A stretch of 64,000 bases of DNA from Chitinophaga rhizophila (GTDB lineage: Bacteria > Bacteroidota > Bacteroidia > Chitinophagales > Chitinophagaceae): assembly GCF_019492185.1 (NCBI RefSeq), contig NZ_JAICCF010000005.1, forward strand, positions 1 through 64,000, written 5' to 3'. The position numbers and the translations under genes were made by a program. Below, piece by piece: positions 41,310 through 50,956 of the stretch. The notes under the pieces were generated by a model. The model saw only the letters and a list, made by a program, of their open reading frames with translations. It was not told the origin of the DNA and made no database searches. Position 1 is the stretch's first letter. Every line of letters begins with the position of its first letter.

Positions 41310-42758
41310 ATGATAAGCATGACGAGAAAAAACATCAGAATAAGTCCTGATTTCAAAAGAGTCATTCCTCGCTTTTTCAATTCCGGCAATGACCGGTCGC
41401 TACAGCTCATCCATAAGGTTGTAGATATGCCGGAAGGTGAAGTCAGTGAAGTCCTGGAGGGCGTATTGAAAGAATTTTCGTGCAGGTATAAGGATATTCA
41501 TGAAGTGTTTGAGAGCCATTATTCAAGGATCAGTCATTTGGTACCACCAGGTATTATTGTATCCCGAAACAGGCAACATCTCTTAGGTGCATATTTTACT
41601 ATGGAATATTCGCTTGAGGCAGCCGCTTTATTCAATCCGTCAGTGGTGGAAGCGCCCGATCAGTCAGGAGTGGAACCTGGTCATAAGCGGGTAGTAGTTA
41701 GTTTCAGGGCTACGGGTGAAAGTCATATATCTTCTATTGTTTTCCGCGAAGGGGTGCTGGATCCTGAGTGTAATATTACTCTGGATGAACCAGCTACATT
41801 CCTGCGGGAGGGCAAACTTGCAGGGGAGAAGCGGAACGACAAAGATCATTTTGCCCGTCAGCTGTCACAACTGCGTTTGCCCGAAGATCTGCATGTAGGT
41901 ATACTACATCAGCTTACCGACGAATTTACTTATTCCGAGATAGACATTATTCTACGTAACTCGCTCAGAAACAGTGTAAAAGATCCTACAGATCAGCAGG
42001 CGCTGAAGCAGCACGTACTAGAGCTGGTTGATGCCAGTTATGAACTACATTTTCCTGATCATACCAGATTAGGCGAAAGAGTGATATTTCCGGTGACATA
42101 CACGGAAAAGAATGGGGTGGAAGATGCACGTTTTGTGAAGTTTCTGGATGAGGAAGGTTCCTGTACTTACTACGCTACCTATACCGCATATGATGGTTCG
42201 TTCATTGTACCTAAACTGATCAAGACGTGTGATTTTAAACACTTCGAGGTACATCCTTTGTACGGCAAGGGAGCGGTTAATAAGAACCTTGCCTTATTCC
42301 CTAAAAAGATCAATGGAAAATACGCTATGCTCTCCAGAATTGATGGCGTAAATAACTATATCATGTTTTCTGAAGATCTGTATGACTGGGAAGAGCCTCA
42401 GTTGTTACAAAAACCAAAGTATCCGTGGGAATTTGTGCAGATAGGTAATGCAGGTTCTCCACTGGAAACAGAGAAGGGCTGGCTGATAATTTCACATGGC
42501 GTTGGGCCTATGCGTAAATATTGCCTTGGCGCTTCACTGTTTGACCTGGAAGATCCTACAAAAGAACTTGGGCGTCTGCAATATCCCCTGTTAATGCCGA
42601 AAGAGGACGAGCGGGATGGATATGTGCCGAATGTAGTCTATTCCTGTGGTGCTATGATCCACGAAGGACAGGTATTCATTCCATATGCCGTGTCAGACTA
42701 TGCCTCCTCTTTTGCCAGCATTCCGCTGAACAAATTGCTGAAGGCATTGCTCAAGTAG
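41310..42758 (+). CDS. GH130 family protein (beta-mannoside phosphorylase/hydrolase type)
   Basis: A 482-aa cytoplasmic protein. Residues about 1-95 form the helical N-terminal extension ('SPDFKRVIPRFFNSGNDRSL') found in GH130 proteins encoded near GT4 glycosyltransferases. The five-bladed propeller follows, with 'FNPSVVEAPD', 'VVVSFRATGESHISSIVFRE', 'LSRIDGVNNYIMFSEDLYDW', 'QIGNAGSPLETEKGWLIISH' and 'DERDGYVPNVVYSCG'. The family contains phosphorylases and some hydrolases acting on beta-mannosides. The frame opens at a TTG (41304); ATG 41310 is used, and 41319 is also possible. It is convergent (5 bp) with a GT4/alpha-barrel/GT4 operon, which suggests a shared mannoside. Confidence 0.9.
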   Translation: MISMTRKNIRISPDFKRVIPRFFNSGNDRSLQLIHKVVDMPEGEVSEVLEGVLKEFSCRYKDIHEVFESHYSRISHLVPPGIIVSRNRQHLLGAYFTMEYSLEAAALFNPSVVEAPDQSGVEPGHKRVVVSFRATGESHISSIVFREGVLDPECNITLDEPATFLREGKLAGEKRNDKDHFARQLSQLRLPEDLHVGILHQLTDEFTYSEIDIILRNSLRNSVKDPTDQQALKQHVLELVDASYELHFPDHTRLGERVIFPVTYTEKNGVEDARFVKFLDEEGSCTYYATYTAYDGSFIVPKLIKTCDFKHFEVHPLYGKGAVNKNLALFPKKINGKYAMLSRIDGVNNYIMFSEDLYDWEEPQLLQKPKYPWEFVQIGNAGSPLETEKGWLIISHGVGPMRKYCLGASLFDLEDPTKELGRLQYPLLMPKEDERDGYVPNVVYSCGAMIHEGQVFIPYAVSDYASSFASIPLNKLLKALLK

Positions 42759-42763
42759 CTTTA

Positions 42764-43771
42764 TTAGTGTGCAAGTATTCGCTTGTACACCTCTATATAA
42801 TGTGATACCATTTTTCCCTGGCTAAATCTGGCCAGGGAATGCTCCCGGCAGTCATTTCTGTCAATGTTAATTGCTTTTCCTACAGCAGTTACAGCCTCCT
42901 CAGTAGTATTCACCAGGAACCCGGTTTTACCTTCCACTATCAGTTCTGGCATAGATCCTCTGTTAAAGGCGATAACAGGAGTTCCACACATCATCGCCTC
43001 TGCTATACTTAAACCGAATGGCTCATTGAATAGTACAGGGTGCAGTAGGGCAGTAGCGCGTCCGAGAATATTGTTCCTATCCTCCGGACCTACATTACCT
43101 TTATACACAACTTTGTCATCGTCTATGAAAGGTGCAACCTTCTCCCGGAAGTAGCCTTCATCCTGTATAAGACCGCAGATGACCAGCCGCCTGCCGGCAG
43201 CGGCAGCGATCTCAATAGCCAGGTGAGTGCCCTTCTCAGGATGTATTCTACCGAAGCTAAGCAGGTATTCATCTGGCGAAGGCGTGAAAGAAAACAAGGT
43301 ATCATCCAGGCCGTTGTATACCGTATCAATGTATGTCAGTGAAGGATGTCGATCACTGTTGCTGATAGAAACATAATGTGTTGTTTCATCATATTTTTTG
43401 TATACCGGTATGATGTCGGGAGAGGAGAACCCATGGATGGTAGTGACCATCGGGGTTGATATAACCCTTGACCACGTAAGCGGCAGGAAGTCAAAGTGAT
43501 TATGAATGAGATCAAAATCCCCGGCACGTTCCATCAGTGAGGATATGTGGAGACACTCCCATACCTTAAAATCACCTGGGTCATCGCCCAGAGGACGTTC
43601 TCTGATGGCAGACAGCTCAGCTTTAGTAATGGAGTCGCCGGAGGCGAAAAGTGTAACATCCAGGCCTTGTTGAACGAGTCCTTCCGTAAGTACAGAGGTA
43701 ACCTGCTCCCAGGGGCCATATTGCCGGGGAGGAGTACGCCATATAATTGGCGACAGAACAGCTATTTTCAT
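42764..43771 (-). CDS. GT4 glycosyltransferase
   Basis: A 335-aa GT-B enzyme. The N-terminal Rossmann half opens with 'MKIAVLSPIIWRTPPRQYGP' (the acceptor-side Gly/Pro-rich loop) and contains 'HNHFDFLPL'. The C-terminal half contains 'YLLSFGRIHPEKGTHLAIEI' and the E-x7-E motif 'NEPFGLSIAEAMMCGTPVI'. Retaining transferase using a nucleotide sugar, probably GDP-mannose or UDP-glucose by context. It is the third gene of a three-gene minus-strand operon, directly abutting the alpha-barrel gene, and is convergent with GH130 (5 bp). Confidence 0.93.
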   Translation of the reverse strand: MKIAVLSPIIWRTPPRQYGPWEQVTSVLTEGLVQQGLDVTLFASGDSITKAELSAIRERPLGDDPGDFKVWECLHISSLMERAGDFDLIHNHFDFLPLTWSRVISTPMVTTIHGFSSPDIIPVYKKYDETTHYVSISNSDRHPSLTYIDTVYNGLDDTLFSFTPSPDEYLLSFGRIHPEKGTHLAIEIAAAAGRRLVICGLIQDEGYFREKVAPFIDDDKVVYKGNVGPEDRNNILGRATALLHPVLFNEPFGLSIAEAMMCGTPVIAFNRGSMPELIVEGKTGFLVNTTEEAVTAVGKAINIDRNDCREHSLARFSQGKMVSHYIEVYKRILAH

Positions 43772-44887
43772 CTATTGATTTAACGTTTGGGCGACAGCAA
43801 AATAGGAAATCCAGAAGGCAATAGTACTTTCAGCCCCCTGATTTTCGTTGACACGGTCAGGCTGCAGGCCGTCGGCACAGCCGCCGGTTATTTCATCATA
43901 CAGTGGTAAACCAAGGGCATTGCTCCCCAGGAACCATTGCCAGGATTGCATTAATCTGTCGAGGTGATGTTTATCTCCCGTCACCTGGTAAGCCTGCTGA
44001 TAAAACAAAACCATAGCCATCGCATCCAGTGGTTGCTGATCAAAGAGAGCTGTGTCGCCACCTTTACTTGCCCAGCCGTCATTTCCCACTGGGTACAGAA
44101 TATCGTCATGGAATACCTTGGTCTCTAAGAAGTGAATAGCTTCGAGTGCGGTTTGGAGATAGCTATCATTTCGGGTGATTTCGTAAGCATGTACCAGCGC
44201 AAGCGGGAGAATACCATTATCATATGTAAGTACTTCTTCAAACCAGCACCAGCTGTCTTCGCTATACCTATGATACTCAGCAATGAGCTTATCTGCCAGC
44301 AGGTTTATCAGTTCAAGTTGTTGCGAGTTATTGTCTTGAGACTTGGCAAAGACACAAAGTCCGACCAGGCTATTGGCAATACCCCGTAGAGATACAAGGT
44401 TGTCCATATGAGGAGCAGCTTTCAAGAAGATGTCTTCAGCCGTTTTCATCATCTGGGGCGCGGGACCAAATGCTACAAGGTATCCAAGCGCCATGATTGT
44501 ACGTCCGTAGGCATCTTCCGAGCTGCCATCAAATATTATCTGTTTATCATACCGCATGAAGTTATGGAAATAACCGTCGTCTGTCTGCATATAATGAACG
44601 AAACTCAGGTAGACGGACATCAACTTCAGCGCCTCGGGGTATCTGCCCTGATGCCAGGCAAGGGCAGTTAGCATAAGAGCTCTGGAGTTGTCATCGGTAC
44701 AATAACCTTCTTTCCTGTTAGGCATTGTGCGCAATGCATGTTGTATCATGCCTGTGCTGTCTGTCAGATTCAGGAGATGTTCCGGATTAAAAGAAGGTAA
44801 CACCGGCAGATCCGGTATGTGTACATTATTGGTTAACGTAATTACTGGCTGTAAATGCGAATCCATGCTATGTTTTTTGGTGAACAA
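43772..44887 (-). CDS. (alpha/alpha)-barrel protein linked to GT4 glycosyltransferases
   Basis: A 371-aa cytoplasmic protein made of repeated helix pairs with aromatic-rich motifs ('GYCTDDNSRALMLTALAWHQ', 'DAYGRTIMALGYL', 'WCWFEEVLTYDNGILPLALV' and 'FDQQPLDAMAMVLFYQQAYQ'), the style of six-hairpin glycosidase folds. The acidic 'CTDDNSRA', 'SEDAYGR' and 'YDNG' positions could be an active site. Family members are often annotated as glycosyltransferases only because they are fused or adjacent to one. It sits between two GT4 genes (0 and 12 bp), so it should process or control the same glycan. No precise activity can be given. A possible later start is MDSHLQ. Confidence 0.75.
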   Translation of the reverse strand: MFTKKHSMDSHLQPVITLTNNVHIPDLPVLPSFNPEHLLNLTDSTGMIQHALRTMPNRKEGYCTDDNSRALMLTALAWHQGRYPEALKLMSVYLSFVHYMQTDDGYFHNFMRYDKQIIFDGSSEDAYGRTIMALGYLVAFGPAPQMMKTAEDIFLKAAPHMDNLVSLRGIANSLVGLCVFAKSQDNNSQQLELINLLADKLIAEYHRYSEDSWCWFEEVLTYDNGILPLALVHAYEITRNDSYLQTALEAIHFLETKVFHDDILYPVGNDGWASKGGDTALFDQQPLDAMAMVLFYQQAYQVTGDKHHLDRLMQSWQWFLGSNALGLPLYDEITGGCADGLQPDRVNENQGAESTIAFWISYFAVAQTLNQ

Positions 44888-44899
44888 TACGCAACGCGT

Positions 44900-46096
44900 T
44901 TACAATGCTGCTATGTTATCGTATGTAGGTAGTTGTTTTTTCATCAATTCATAAAACAGCATCGCATGTTTGCGGGCAACTGTACCCCACATCGTGTTCC
45001 TGGTTTTCATAAATGCCTTTTTGCCCATCTCACGTCTGATAGACTCGTTATGTAACAGGTAGATGGCATTTTCTGCTAAGGCCTCTTCGTCGCCAGATTC
45101 AATAATGATTCCGGTATCTTCATCCAGCATTTCTTCAGCTAATACGAAAGCATTTGAAATGATAGGACACCCTGCGCTCATGGCGTACATAAATGTACCA
45201 CTCATAGCCTGGTTACGATCCCGTGAAGTGAAAAGATAAATATCTGTCAGAGAGAGGTAGTTCAGCAATTGATAAGTTGGAATGAACTCGTTGACAAGTT
45301 TTACATGATTAGTAAGATTATTTTCACGAATCAGTTTTTCCAGACTTTCCCTATATGTTTCGCCCTCAGTTGCAACTAAGTTGGGGTGGGTATTCCCCAA
45401 TATGACGTACATCGCTTCGGGACACTCCGCAGCAATTTTCACCATTGCTTTGATACCAGTCTCAATACCTTTATTCGGACTGAGCAGGCCAAACGTAGTC
45501 AGAATTTTACGGTTTTGCAGGTTGAGCCTGTTGCGTAGTTCTGCTCGGTTAGCCGCTGGTGTAAAGTGTGTACCATGAGGAATAATCAGCAATTTCTCTG
45601 GCGTAATGTTGTAATCATCCATTAGCAGACGTCTGGAATGCTGCGTCATAATGATCACTTTATCTGCCAGCAGACAGATGCTTCTTACCAGTTTCAGGCG
45701 CTCTACGTCAGGGTCAGGCAACACAGTATGAAAACGGATAATGAATGGTTTTGTCAATAAAGACAGGAAAGCAAGCACGTATTCACCCATATTCCCACCA
45801 AATAACCCAAATTCATGTTCAATGCAGACCATTTTTATGGCTGGGTTTTGATTAATGGCCTCAGCGCCTGCAATGCAAGAGTTCAGTCTGCATCCGTCCA
45901 TGACCATGGTGACCGGAGCTGCATATTGATCCGTATTGACCCGCTTGTCCAACGCACATATACTGACGTCAAACTCATGCTTCATAAGGTGCGTGAGTTC
46001 GGTAGTCAAATCTTCCGCAAAGGTGGCAATGCCGCATTTACGGGGGGAATATGTACTCACAAAGAGTATCTCCGGCTTCATGTCAAATGTATCCAT
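44900..46096 (-). CDS. GT4-like glycosyltransferase lacking the usual E-x7-E
   Basis: A 398-aa GT-B protein. 'LFVSTYSPRKCGIATFAEDL' is the N-terminal loop of GT4 enzymes. 'TTFGLLSPNKGIETGIKAMV' and 'VILGNTHPNLV' are C-terminal domain strands. The donor site reads 'RDRNQAMSGTFMYAMSAGCP', so the first Glu of the E-x7-E motif is absent, as in a branch of GT4 that carries Q-x-x-SGT instead. It is the first gene of the operon with the alpha-barrel protein and the second GT4. The product is unknown; a mannose-containing glycoside is suggested by the GH130 neighbour. Confidence 0.88.
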   Translation of the reverse strand: MDTFDMKPEILFVSTYSPRKCGIATFAEDLTTELTHLMKHEFDVSICALDKRVNTDQYAAPVTMVMDGCRLNSCIAGAEAINQNPAIKMVCIEHEFGLFGGNMGEYVLAFLSLLTKPFIIRFHTVLPDPDVERLKLVRSICLLADKVIIMTQHSRRLLMDDYNITPEKLLIIPHGTHFTPAANRAELRNRLNLQNRKILTTFGLLSPNKGIETGIKAMVKIAAECPEAMYVILGNTHPNLVATEGETYRESLEKLIRENNLTNHVKLVNEFIPTYQLLNYLSLTDIYLFTSRDRNQAMSGTFMYAMSAGCPIISNAFVLAEEMLDEDTGIIIESGDEEALAENAIYLLHNESIRREMGKKAFMKTRNTMWGTVARKHAMLFYELMKKQLPTYDNIAAL

Positions 46097-46288
46097 GTGT
46101 AAATTTTTAAACGTGGTATCAGAAAAAAACTCAGAACAGAACTAACAAGGGTCAGGGGTAAATAGGGAATCAGGGTGGTTTTTTAGTGTTGCTATGTGAT
46201 CTGCATTTTAGGATTACAAAAAGTGAACCAGTCAGATTTAGCACCGTTTCTGATATTTTTATTATTTTCCTATGTAAAAACTCACCCT

Positions 46289-46708
46289 ATGTCGAAACAA
46301 TCAAGACGACAATTTCTATTTTCAGCCGGTAAAACAGCTGCCGTAACCGGTATAGCGACCATGACAGGAGGAGTAGCAATGGCTGCTGCGCCTGCTCAGA
46401 AAGTATTTGTACATCATGTGTATTTCTGGTTAAATAATCCGGATAGCCAGGAAGACCAAGCAAAGTTGATTGCGGGATTGCAGAAATTGGCTAAAAGCGC
46501 CAAAACCATCCAGCAGCATCATATCGGAGTGCCTTCAACTACAAACAGGGATGTAATTGATCGATCCTACCAGGTATCCTGGCTGCTGTTTTTCAAGAAT
46601 AAGGCAGAACAGGATATATATCAGACAGATCCAGCTCACCTGAAATTCATCGAAGAATGTTCTTCAGTATGGAAGAAAGTGATTGTATACGATTCTGAAG
46701 ATATTTGA
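46289..46708 (+). CDS. Tat-exported Dabb (stress-responsive A/B barrel) domain protein
   Basis: A 139-aa protein. The N-terminus 'SKQSRRQFLFSAGKTAAVTG' is a twin-arginine signal (RRQFLF) ending near AMAAA. The mature part 'VHHVYFWLNNPDSQEDQAKL' to 'WKKVIVYDSEDI' is a single Dabb/ferredoxin-like barrel, a family that often dimerises and whose biochemical roles vary. Tat export of so small a domain suggests folding or cofactor binding before export. The start at 46289 is used because it creates the Tat signal; the frame is open from 46196. Confidence 0.85.
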   Translation: MSKQSRRQFLFSAGKTAAVTGIATMTGGVAMAAAPAQKVFVHHVYFWLNNPDSQEDQAKLIAGLQKLAKSAKTIQQHHIGVPSTTNRDVIDRSYQVSWLLFFKNKAEQDIYQTDPAHLKFIEECSSVWKKVIVYDSEDI

Positions 46709-46843
46709 TGATACTTTGTATATTTGGTTGAACAGAACAGCTCCGTCTTGGACGGGCCTGTTCCTCAGCCAGGATCTACCCTACAGCCGTAATATAGAAC
46801 CAACCAATGCCAGCCTTGATCTTATTTGTTAAAGCAACTGATT

Positions 46844-47245
46844 ATGCTGAAAAGAATCATAGGACTGCTATTTCCCCCTTGCCCGCCGGCACCGCATGCC
46901 TTCCTGAAGGCCACCGGGAGCAAGATTATAGTGGATGTACAGGACTGTACCATTATCACGTCTAGCTTTTATGAAGAATCTGCCGGTAATGACGGCCTGG
47001 AAGTCCATATACTCGACGGACTAGTCAGTTACAGGACCGGTGATTTCCAGGAAAGAGAGATCTGTTATTTATCCTGCGTATATCAAACTGCACAGCATAC
47101 ACACATGGAGATGTTAAGCCCTTATATCTATAAAGACCGCATGACGGTCAATTTCCTGCTTGAAAGGCATAAGCAGATATCTATTTACCTCAATCCGGTC
47201 GATTGCAGGGAATACTATTTTGACCTTGAGTTTATGAATGTTTAA
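46844..47245 (+). CDS. hypothetical protein
   Basis: A 133-aa protein with no family recognised. It starts with a hydrophobic stretch containing 'LLFPPCPPAPHAF' and continues with a beta-rich body ('SKIIVDVQDCTIITSSFYEE', 'EICYLSCVYQT' and 'FLLERHKQISIYLNPVDC'). Four to five cysteines are spread over the sequence. The ATG at 46844 is preferred to a TTG at 46826. A hairpin terminator follows. It may be a single-gene unit after the Dabb gene (135-bp gap). No function is proposed. Confidence 0.65.
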   Translation: MLKRIIGLLFPPCPPAPHAFLKATGSKIIVDVQDCTIITSSFYEESAGNDGLEVHILDGLVSYRTGDFQEREICYLSCVYQTAQHTHMEMLSPYIYKDRMTVNFLLERHKQISIYLNPVDCREYYFDLEFMNV

Positions 47246-47267
47246 CTTACTACCTTCTTATACTAAA

Positions 47268-47299
47268 AAAGCGAATGGTCCTGCTGAACCACTCGCTTT
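47268..47299. terminator. bidirectional hairpin between convergent genes
   Basis: AAAGCGA-a-TGGT (47268-47279) pairs with ACCA-c-TCGCTTT (47288-47299), with one mismatch and an 8-nt loop. A6 precedes it and TTTCTAGT follows. Confidence 0.8.
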
Positions 47300-47327
47300 C
47301 TAGTATTATGGATAATCTCTTATATGT

Positions 47328-49928
47328 TTACTGCATACCGTCCATCATACCCTGATTGCCTGCTCCAGAGCTCTTACGTTTGAACAAGGAAGCATCTACC
47401 TTACCAAAGCGGTAAGCTATATTCAACCTGATCATCTGTGGGTTTCTCAGACGCTCATAGTTCTGAATGAAGTACTCACTGTAGGAATACTGACTGGTTT
47501 TACGAGAGCGGAAGATGTCGCTTACACCTAATGTAGCTGACAGGGCTTTTGTTTTCAGGAAGCTTTTCTTTAATGCCAGGTCTATACCATAGAAAGAACG
47601 GATATAACCCTGTGCGGCGCTTTGAGCTTCCATACCTGGAGGGCCACCGCCAAAACCGGTATTAGTATTAATAGGGAGGTTGGTTTTAGACTGATAGGTT
47701 CCAGTCAGCTGCAGTTCAAATGCCTTTGGCAGCTTGAAATTACTGTTGATCTTACCAAACACACTCCATAAAGCATCCTGCTCAGCGGCCTTATTACTGC
47801 CTGCATTGATCTTTGAATTGTACATGTTGATGTTGGTAGACATATCCCACCATTTAGTGAAGTAGTTCTGAACAGTAATCTCAGCACCAGTAGTGTAGCT
47901 GCTGTTAGCATTGATATATGTATTGATCAGCGCAGTTTTGCCGGAAACAGGATCAGTCTGACGGTCTATAAAGCTGGTAATGGTGTTACCCGTATGCTTG
48001 TAGTAAACAGATCCGAGGAAGGTATGATTGCCTTTGAATGTTTTAAGGTAAGACAACTCTAATGACTGTGTAAATTCAGGTACCAGAGCCGGGTTACCTT
48101 TTGTAATATTCAGCCTGTCGGTAGAGTCAGCAAAAGGAATCAGCTGGAAGAAGTTCGGACGATTGATACGGCGGGTTGCGCTTACCTGTACTTCCTGGTC
48201 ATGCTTTAGTTTCTGACTCAGGAAGATGGTTGGGAACAAGCTAACCGGGTAGTTATTACCGAATTTCTGGCCTGTCTGGATCAGCTCACCTGTGTATTCA
48301 GAACTTTCAGCACGCAGACCCAGTTTATAGCTGAAATTCTTGATACTGCTACTGAAAGTAGCGTAAGCAGCATATACGCTTTCATTGTTTTTGTAATTGC
48401 TGGTATTGCCGGAGGTCAGATCGTAGCTGTCGCTGGCTTCATTGAACAGGTAGTTATAGTTATTATTGTCAATGCGGCGGAAGTTAGCGCGAAGGCCGGC
48501 TTCCAATTTACTTTTGGCCCCTAGTGGCTTCACATAATCTGTCTGAATAGTAATATTGCGCATTTTACCATCACCATTGATCCTTTCTCTCTGATTAGCG
48601 GTAACTGCACCACCTTTGATATTGTAAAAGTCAGTTACATAGTCAGAGCGGCTATCGCTACTGCCTCCAAAGTAGTTGGCATCAATGGTCAGTTCCTCTC
48701 CCTCATGTGGGAACAGGTGTTTCATACCGAGTACAAGGCCATTACCATTGAAAGTACGTTCACCCTCGGTTGTTCTGCGGCTGAATGCTGTTGAAGGAGT
48801 GCCGGCATATAATGTATCGGTATTGATATCCAGTATGCTGGATGGTTTAAAAGATCCGTGGACCTTAATACCGGAGATGGATAACGTCGTACGGTTCGTC
48901 ATGAAATAGTCCAGTCCTAAACGGCCGAACATGAAACCACCCTTGGTTTTGGAGGTGTTTTCCTGCAGGGTATTGATATTAGGATCTGATACAATATCAC
49001 GTCTGTCGGTGAAACCGGTTGTACGGTCACGCATCTGGTTGATCATACCGCTGGCAGTAATATTCAGTTTACCCTGACGTACGTTGAAGTCAGCGCCACC
49101 ATTAAAACCGCCTCTTTTGTCAACACCTGCGCGAAGATTACCATTATAACCAGTCTTACGGTTCTTTTTAAGGACTATGTTTACAATACCTGCTGCACCA
49201 CCTGAAGCATCATATTTTGCACTTGGGGCAGTCATTACTTCTACGCTTTCAATCGCATCAGCTGGGATCTGGTCCAGCGTAAGTGTAGTAGGACGGCCGT
49301 CTATCAGCAATTGGGGTGCTGCATTACGCATGGTCATCTTACCATCAATATCAATATTTACAGAAGGGACGTTTTTCATTACATCCTGCGCAGTTCCACC
49401 TGCACTGGAAATATTCTGCTCTACGTTAAATATCTTTTTATCCATATCCACTTTCATCAGTGGTTTGGTAGCAGTTACAGTTACACCCTGCAGCTGGCTT
49501 ATATCGCTGGTCAGCCTGATATTGCCAAGATCCTTATCGAAGGAGGGCATTGTACCCGGAGCTGGTTTCTTTGTCATAAAAGAAACAGTCTGCGTGTACT
49601 GCTTGAAGCCTGTAGCAGATATCTTCAGTACTAAAGGACCCATAATAGGCAGGTCTTCCAGATTAAATTCACCATTATTCTGTGTCATGGCTCCTTTTAC
49701 CAAGATATCTTTCCTGGTATTGGTAGCGGAATCAACTTTGTTCTGAAAGACAATTACAGAAGTGTAGGGCATTGGTTTGCCCTCGTTATCGAGCACTTTA
49801 CCATAGATGCGGCCTATGCTGGGTGCTTTACCGCCTGGCATTACACCTGGCATACCACCAGGTCTTTGTTGTGCGGATACGTAAATGGATAAGGTCAACA
49901 TGGCAAACAGCCAGAAAATTCTTTGCAT
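47328..49928 (-). CDS. outer-membrane beta-barrel receptor (TonB-dependent-like, OMP_b-brl_3 type)
   Basis: An 866-aa outer-membrane protein. The signal peptide is MQRIFWLFAMLTLSIYVSAQ. Residues about 30-125 form a carboxypeptidase-regulatory-like beta-domain ('GRIYGKVLDNEGKPMPYTSV'). A plug follows ('AGGTAQDVMKNVPSVNIDID', 'IPADAIESVEVMTAPSAKYD' and 'AAGIVNIVLKK'), and then a long C-terminal barrel ending in 'IRLNIAYRFGKVDASLFKRK'. No SusD partner is nearby, so it belongs to the stand-alone receptor group, whose ligands are mostly unknown. The start at 49928 is used in place of 49949 because it gives the signal peptide. The downstream direction from the LytTR gene may indicate control by that system. 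Confidence 0.93.
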   Translation of the reverse strand: MQRIFWLFAMLTLSIYVSAQQRPGGMPGVMPGGKAPSIGRIYGKVLDNEGKPMPYTSVIVFQNKVDSATNTRKDILVKGAMTQNNGEFNLEDLPIMGPLVLKISATGFKQYTQTVSFMTKKPAPGTMPSFDKDLGNIRLTSDISQLQGVTVTATKPLMKVDMDKKIFNVEQNISSAGGTAQDVMKNVPSVNIDIDGKMTMRNAAPQLLIDGRPTTLTLDQIPADAIESVEVMTAPSAKYDASGGAAGIVNIVLKKNRKTGYNGNLRAGVDKRGGFNGGADFNVRQGKLNITASGMINQMRDRTTGFTDRRDIVSDPNINTLQENTSKTKGGFMFGRLGLDYFMTNRTTLSISGIKVHGSFKPSSILDINTDTLYAGTPSTAFSRRTTEGERTFNGNGLVLGMKHLFPHEGEELTIDANYFGGSSDSRSDYVTDFYNIKGGAVTANQRERINGDGKMRNITIQTDYVKPLGAKSKLEAGLRANFRRIDNNNYNYLFNEASDSYDLTSGNTSNYKNNESVYAAYATFSSSIKNFSYKLGLRAESSEYTGELIQTGQKFGNNYPVSLFPTIFLSQKLKHDQEVQVSATRRINRPNFFQLIPFADSTDRLNITKGNPALVPEFTQSLELSYLKTFKGNHTFLGSVYYKHTGNTITSFIDRQTDPVSGKTALINTYINANSSYTTGAEITVQNYFTKWWDMSTNINMYNSKINAGSNKAAEQDALWSVFGKINSNFKLPKAFELQLTGTYQSKTNLPINTNTGFGGGPPGMEAQSAAQGYIRSFYGIDLALKKSFLKTKALSATLGVSDIFRSRKTSQYSYSEYFIQNYERLRNPQMIRLNIAYRFGKVDASLFKRKSSGAGNQGMMDGMQ

Positions 49929-50063
49929 AAGTATTCTTCTTATAAACACAAAACTAATAGCGTAATTCCATTATACATAGCAAATGAGACAATGATCGGA
50001 AATAACGCGACAAAAAACAGGAAAAAAGGTATTTGTAATGCTACATGATAAGCTGGGAATGAT

Positions 50064-50777
50064 CTATTTAGTGCCAGTCAGCGCTGCTACAGTTTCCCGG
50101 TAATTGTCGCCTACAGGCAACTCCATTGTACCGATAAAAACGCTGTTTTTACGAATGGCAGTGATGTGGGCAACAGCTATAATATAGGATTTATGAATAC
50201 GGATGAATCTGGCCTGTGGTAACTGCTCTTCTACCTGCTTTAGTGGCAGACGTGTTACTACGGGTTTTGCTGAACCAGTCAGATGTATCCTGATATAGTC
50301 TTTTAAGGCCTCTATCCAGATAATTTCTGCGATATTGATTTTCAGCAGACTATAGTCGGAATTTACAAAGAAAAATTCAGGTAATATTCCGGGAGCGGCA
50401 GCAGCTGTCTGGTGTCTTAATTGATACAACTCCCTTGCCTTATTACATGCTTTGATAAATCGGGGCAAACTGACCGGTTTGACCAGATAATCAGTCACAT
50501 CCAGTTCAAAACCTTCCAATGCATACTTTTCATAGGCAGTGATGAGGATAATCATGGGTTTATGTGAGAGACTCTGTATAAATTGAAGGCCTGTCAATCC
50601 AGGCATCTGAATATCAAGAAAGATCAGGTCTACCGTGTTCTCCTGCAGGACCTTTATTGCTTCAAATGCGTCCGCACATGTAGCTACCAGTTCAAGAAAA
50701 GGCACTTGCCGGATGTTGTCTTCCAGCAGTTCAAGTGCAAGTGGTTCATCGTCAACGGCAATACAACGCATGGTCAT
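50064..50777 (-). CDS. LytTR-type response regulator
   Basis: A 237-aa protein. The receiver domain is residues 1-120, with acidic pair DDE (9-11), phosphoacceptor D55 in 'LIFLDIQMPG', Thr in 'ILITAYE' and Lys in 'YLVKPVS'. The LytTR DNA-binding domain is about residues 140-237 ('EIIWIEALKDYIRIHLTGSA' and 'ARFIRIHKSYIIAVAHITAI'). It is partnered with the LytS-like kinase upstream on the same strand. The 179-bp gap between the two genes is longer than usual and may hold its own promoter. The start may be the third codon (50771). Confidence 0.94.
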   Translation of the reverse strand: MTMRCIAVDDEPLALELLEDNIRQVPFLELVATCADAFEAIKVLQENTVDLIFLDIQMPGLTGLQFIQSLSHKPMIILITAYEKYALEGFELDVTDYLVKPVSLPRFIKACNKARELYQLRHQTAAAAPGILPEFFFVNSDYSLLKINIAEIIWIEALKDYIRIHLTGSAKPVVTRLPLKQVEEQLPQARFIRIHKSYIIAVAHITAIRKNSVFIGTMELPVGDNYRETVAALTGTK

Positions 50778-50956
50778 GTATACGTAATAATTAGGAATTA
50801 GGAATCAGGACTACATAATTATCCAACTGCCAACCGCAAGGGGGCAGGTGCTTATTGAATGGTGTATCTGATATCGTCTTCTTCATAGTTAATATTCGGC
50901 CTCTACAGGCTAATCGATGTAAAGCTAAATCCTTATTCTTATATCCTGCACTCTTT

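Noticed and set aside
49177-49746. 189-aa plus-strand frame
   Set aside because: It is antisense to the plug region of the outer-membrane receptor and has no independent support.
50789-50809. Three 7-bp repeats (AATTAGG, AATTAGG, AATCAGG) between the LytTR and LytS genes
   Set aside because: Too short and AT-rich to separate from chance slippage, although they lie in the leader of the response regulator.
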